Shown: positions 61,362-64,000 of the stretch, one piece after another | How the letters are laid out: every line of letters begins with the position of its first letter | Position numbering within the stretch: position 1 is the stretch's first letter | From: an uncultured Anaeroplasmataceae bacterium | GTDB lineage: Bacteria > Bacillota_I > Bacilli_A > Acholeplasmatales > Anaeroplasmataceae | DNA: 64,000 nucleotides | NCBI GenBank assembly: GCA_947629825.1 | Contig: CANRFF010000004.1 | Location: 62,001 to 126,000, forward strand | Reading direction: 5' to 3' | The notes under the pieces: model-generated | Told to the model about the DNA's origin: nothing | Database searches by the model: none | Seen by the model: the letters and a program-made list of their open reading frames with translations, nothing else | Program-made: the position numbers and the translations under genes

Positions 61362-62738
61362 TTATGCAATACAGTTGGCAATGGCATCTTTGAAAGCCGA
61401 ATCAATGGTGCTATCCAAATTAGATGCTGTCTTTACATTTTTGATGACTTTCTGAATCAAAGCACCTACTTCGTCACGAGCGGTTGAAGAACCGTTGAAT
61501 GCCGGTGAAACGAAGAAGTGATCCGAAAGTGTACTGGAAGTCTTTGCGGAAAGTGCCGTAACATTCTGACTTTCTACTGTGGCAAACGGTTCGTCTGCTT
61601 CTGCCAAGAATTCCTTATAAGTCGGATTCTGATAAACGGATTCCAAAACCGGATTGTATCCGGAAGCCATAGAGAACGAAGCCTGGAATTCGGTTGTCAA
61701 CAAGTAATCTCTCATAAATTTCCAAGTCATCAACATCTTTTCTTCGCTGGTCTGAGTCAACATACAAAGAGAAGGACCCTGAGAAATACACTTCAGACTT
61801 GCTTCTGCCGTAGAGCCTTCTTTTACGAAGGTAGGAATCGGAGCAATTCCGACTTCAAATGCCTTGCTGTCCGGTTTCTGATGGTTTGCACCACCGGTAG
61901 AACCGATTGACATATAACTTGTCTGAGCCACAAACAAACTGGAAGTATAAGTTCCGTTTTCCGTCTGTGTCATAACATATCCTTTATTAAACCAGTCGGC
62001 AATCATCTTCACTGTATCACGGTTTGCCTGATTGTCAAACAAATAATGATCTTTGTTGGTTGGTTTGTTATCCGAAGTAACTGCCGTATAAGCTGCACCT
62101 TTTTGTTCTGCCGTTGTAATAAAGAAGTTGGCTTCGGAATCCAGTCCGAGCGGATAAGTTCCCGGGAACATTGCTTTGATGGTTGCACAAACTTCTTCCA
62201 TTTCATCCCATGTTGTCGGCACTGTTAATCCCCAGTCGTCGAAGAACGTCTTGTTATAGTACAAAACTTCCGTTGATTTGGAGAATGGCAGTGTATACAT
62301 CACGTTCGGATCCCCGAAAGAACTACCTTCCGCATAATAACCCGGAACGAAATCATTGACTTGTGCCTCCGTCAATCCGATTTCCGGATCGGTACTCTTG
62401 ATGTACTGATTCAAATCGACAACAGCATTTGCTTTATTGTATGCTGCCACGTGGTCCGGATAACAATAAACCAAACTTGGATTATTTCCGGCTGCAATAT
62501 AACTGATTGTCTGGTTCCGCACGTCATCATAACTTCCGATTTGTACGGATTCCACTTTCCAGCCTTCGTCTTTGTACTTTTCTTCAAACTCAGCGATGGC
62601 CGGATTTAATACTGCTTGCAAAGAATCTCCCATCGTGTGCCAAAACGTAATGGTATGGCTGGTATCTTTTCCGCCGCACGATGCCAGAGAAACTCCTGCT
62701 GCTGCTACTAATAAAGCACCAAATAATTTCTTTTTCAT
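61362..62738 (-). CDS. ABC importer solute-binding lipoprotein (family 1), first system
   Basis: About 458 residues from ATG 62738, with AAGGAGA six bases upstream; a longer frame from 62780 lacks an SD. Lipobox GVSLASCGG. Family-1 binding fold: ITFWHTMGDSL, LVYCYPDHVAAYNK, MYTLPFSKSTEVLYYNK, SPAFNGSSTARDEVG. Paralogue of the protein encoded at 54400-55806. Lies between MalG-like permease and nuclease genes, suggesting a common transcript. Confidence 0.9.
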   Translation of the reverse strand: MKKKLFGALLVAAAGVSLASCGGKDTSHTITFWHTMGDSLQAVLNPAIAEFEEKYKDEGWKVESVQIGSYDDVRNQTISYIAAGNNPSLVYCYPDHVAAYNKANAVVDLNQYIKSTDPEIGLTEAQVNDFVPGYYAEGSSFGDPNVMYTLPFSKSTEVLYYNKTFFDDWGLTVPTTWDEMEEVCATIKAMFPGTYPLGLDSEANFFITTAEQKGAAYTAVTSDNKPTNKDHYLFDNQANRDTVKMIADWFNKGYVMTQTENGTYTSSLFVAQTSYMSIGSTGGANHQKPDSKAFEVGIAPIPTFVKEGSTAEASLKCISQGPSLCMLTQTSEEKMLMTWKFMRDYLLTTEFQASFSMASGYNPVLESVYQNPTYKEFLAEADEPFATVESQNVTALSAKTSSTLSDHFFVSPAFNGSSTARDEVGALIQKVIKNVKTASNLDSTIDSAFKDAIANCIA

Positions 62739-62763
62739 TTTTTCTCCTTTTGTTTTATATTTT

Positions 62764-63654
62764 TTAACCTTTTGTTCCACTTCTCGAAACGCTTCTCATA
62801 ATATGTTTCCTAAAGAATACAAAGACAATGAACAGCGGTAATGACACAATGAATACGCCAGCCATACGCATCGGATAGTGTGTCATATTCGTTTGGGCGT
62901 CGGTAAATGAAACCATCAACCAGTTGGCTACGAGTCTCATCGGACGACCGCCGCTGACATTGACCAATCTAGGCCAAATATAAGAATTCCATGCAGCCAT
63001 CAACTTCAAAATGGTAATCGAAGTAATGGTCGGCATAGAAAGTGGAACCATAACTTTCCAAAGATATTTCATATCGCTTGTACCGTCTACTTTCGCAGCA
63101 TAGTACAGTTCGTTTGGAATTTGTTTGAAATTGTTTCTCAACAGATAAATATAGAATACACTGACCAAGAACGGTAAAATAAGCGCAATAAACGAATTTT
63201 GCCATCCCAGTCTCATCGTTGTAACCAAGTTGGTAATCTGGAATAATTCTCCCGGAAGCATCATCGTTGCCAACAATAACGCAAACAACGTGTCTCGTCC
63301 TTTGAAGTGCAGTCTCGCAAACGCAAACGCCGCGAAAATCGTCACAATGATTCCCAAAGCCGTCGAAGTAATTCCGACAATGATCGTATTGATCAGATAA
63401 TCCGAGAAGTTCGCATTATTCAACGCATTGTAATAGTTTTCGAAATGAATCTCGGTCGGAAACCAAGTCTGAGGATTCTGATTGATATAATCCGATTGAC
63501 TTTTCAGCGAAGTATTGATCATCCAGTAAAACGGGAACAACGTCGTAATTGCCACCACAATCAAAAAGGCATATACGAAAATTTTAATGATCACTTTGGT
63601 AACTTTTTGTTTTTTCAACGCCTGTTCGGCATTCAATGTTACTGTATTTTCCAT
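62764..63654 (-). CDS. Carbohydrate-type ABC permease (MalG-like), first system
   Basis: 296 residues, six membrane helices. EAA loop YYAAKVDGTSDMKYLWKVMVPLSMP; ends SVSRSGTKG. Very similar to the MalG-like protein at 55806-56684. Ends 25 bp before the binding-protein gene and starts 14 bp after the MalF-like gene. Confidence 0.92.
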   Translation of the reverse strand: MENTVTLNAEQALKKQKVTKVIIKIFVYAFLIVVAITTLFPFYWMINTSLKSQSDYINQNPQTWFPTEIHFENYYNALNNANFSDYLINTIIVGITSTALGIIVTIFAAFAFARLHFKGRDTLFALLLATMMLPGELFQITNLVTTMRLGWQNSFIALILPFLVSVFYIYLLRNNFKQIPNELYYAAKVDGTSDMKYLWKVMVPLSMPTITSITILKLMAAWNSYIWPRLVNVSGGRPMRLVANWLMVSFTDAQTNMTHYPMRMAGVFIVSLPLFIVFVFFRKHIMRSVSRSGTKG

Positions 63655-63668
63655 TCTGCTGTCCCTCC

Positions 63669-64000
63669 TTAATAATGAACTCTTTTCTTACCGACAAAGA
63701 AGTTGATTGCGGTAAAGAACATAATAATCACCAACAATATTAAGGCTGCCGCAGAAGCCACGCCGTATTGTCCCGCATATTTATCCCCGTCGATATAACG
63801 GTAGATAAAGCCGACAATCGTAATCATATAGTTATCAAACCCCATACTTTCGGAACCCGGGGCACTGAATAACCCGACAACCGAAGTATATTCTTTGAAC
63901 GCTCCGATAAATCCCGTCACAAACAGATAGAAAATCATCGGAGAAATCAACGGAACCGTAATTTTCGTCAATACTCTGCGTCTTGGCGTACCATCGATTT
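63669..64000 (-). CDS. Carbohydrate-type ABC permease (MalF-like), C-terminal part (cut by window edge)
   Basis: The last ~110 codons of a MalF-type permease. The frame is open to the window edge and includes the EAA-loop end DGTPRRRVLTKITVPLISP, then three membrane helices and the ending GKKRVHY. First gene seen of the first importer operon. An in-frame TTG at 63971 is internal, not a start. Confidence 0.88.
   Translation of the reverse strand, partial: IDGTPRRRVLTKITVPLISPMIFYLFVTGFIGAFKEYTSVVGLFSAPGSESMGFDNYMITIVGFIYRYIDGDKYAGQYGVASAAALILLVIIMFFTAINFFVGKKRVHY

Overview
The window looks like chromosome from a low-G+C Gram-positive bacterium of the Bacilli/Mollicutes-like kind. The evidence is the gene order dnaX-ybaB-recR-bofA, an RNA polymerase delta subunit, DUF1934, HrcA/CIRCE-type heat-shock control, lipobox lipoproteins and TTGACA/TATAAT promoters. 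TGG encodes Trp and TGA is a stop (for example at 26196-26198), so the code is standard and this is not a UGA=Trp mollicute. The lineage is an inference. Most genes lie on the minus strand; the exceptions are a U32 peptidase-family gene and a LytTR regulator.

Layout by region. 1-33.8 kb is mostly housekeeping: the start of metG; an Rpn-type nuclease gene present in two nearly identical ~0.95-kb copies; an ABC transporter operon that also encodes a giant Ig-like/beta-helix surface protein; the dnaX-to-rpoE operon; a family of membrane-anchored proteins with an 'AWY' signal segment (one of them frameshifted) around a MacB-like transporter; a U32 protein and an aminotransferase; a LytTR protein; an AT-rich acquired AbrB/ABC-2 exporter cassette; two Hsp20 genes behind twin CIRCE-like operators; DUF523, purA, mnmE; and an FNT channel. 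A 41-codon fragment of the topoisomerase I C-terminal zinc ribbon then marks the edge of a foreign region.

33.8-50.1 kb is an AT-rich defence island between that topA fragment and tRNA-Gln. Its core is one compact eight-gene operon resembling the Ssp-type DNA phosphorothioation systems: SspD-like (PAPS-reductase fold with zinc ribbons and ferredoxin), SspB-like (DUF4007), SspC-like ATPase and SspA-like cysteine desulfurase. These are followed by a PLD-nuclease/SF2-helicase fusion, a 62-residue protein, a Rad50/DndD-like ATPase with a zinc hook, and an unrecognised 176-residue protein. Beside it is a type III toxin-antitoxin locus: three perfect 40-bp repeats that can fold as pseudoknots, then an intrinsic terminator, then a ToxN/AbiQ-like endoribonuclease. 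A frameshifted RepA-type initiator, a broken lipoprotein gene, a DUF4143 ATPase gene and a 26-bp copy of the tRNA-Gln anticodon arm show past mobile-element traffic.

50.2-64 kb looks like a nutrient-capture locus. It holds NrnA (nano-RNase/pAp phosphatase), a membrane-anchored ComEC-type metallo-beta-lactamase, two complete or nearly complete family-1 ABC importers (binding protein plus two permeases each), a secreted staphylococcal-nuclease-like lipoprotein and two large lipoproteins with repeated OB-like domains. Together they suggest extracellular nucleic-acid scavenging; this is inferred from domains and context.

Three long C/G homopolymers (9, 10 and 12 bp) sit in regulatory positions in this AT-rich DNA and are candidate phase-variation sites.
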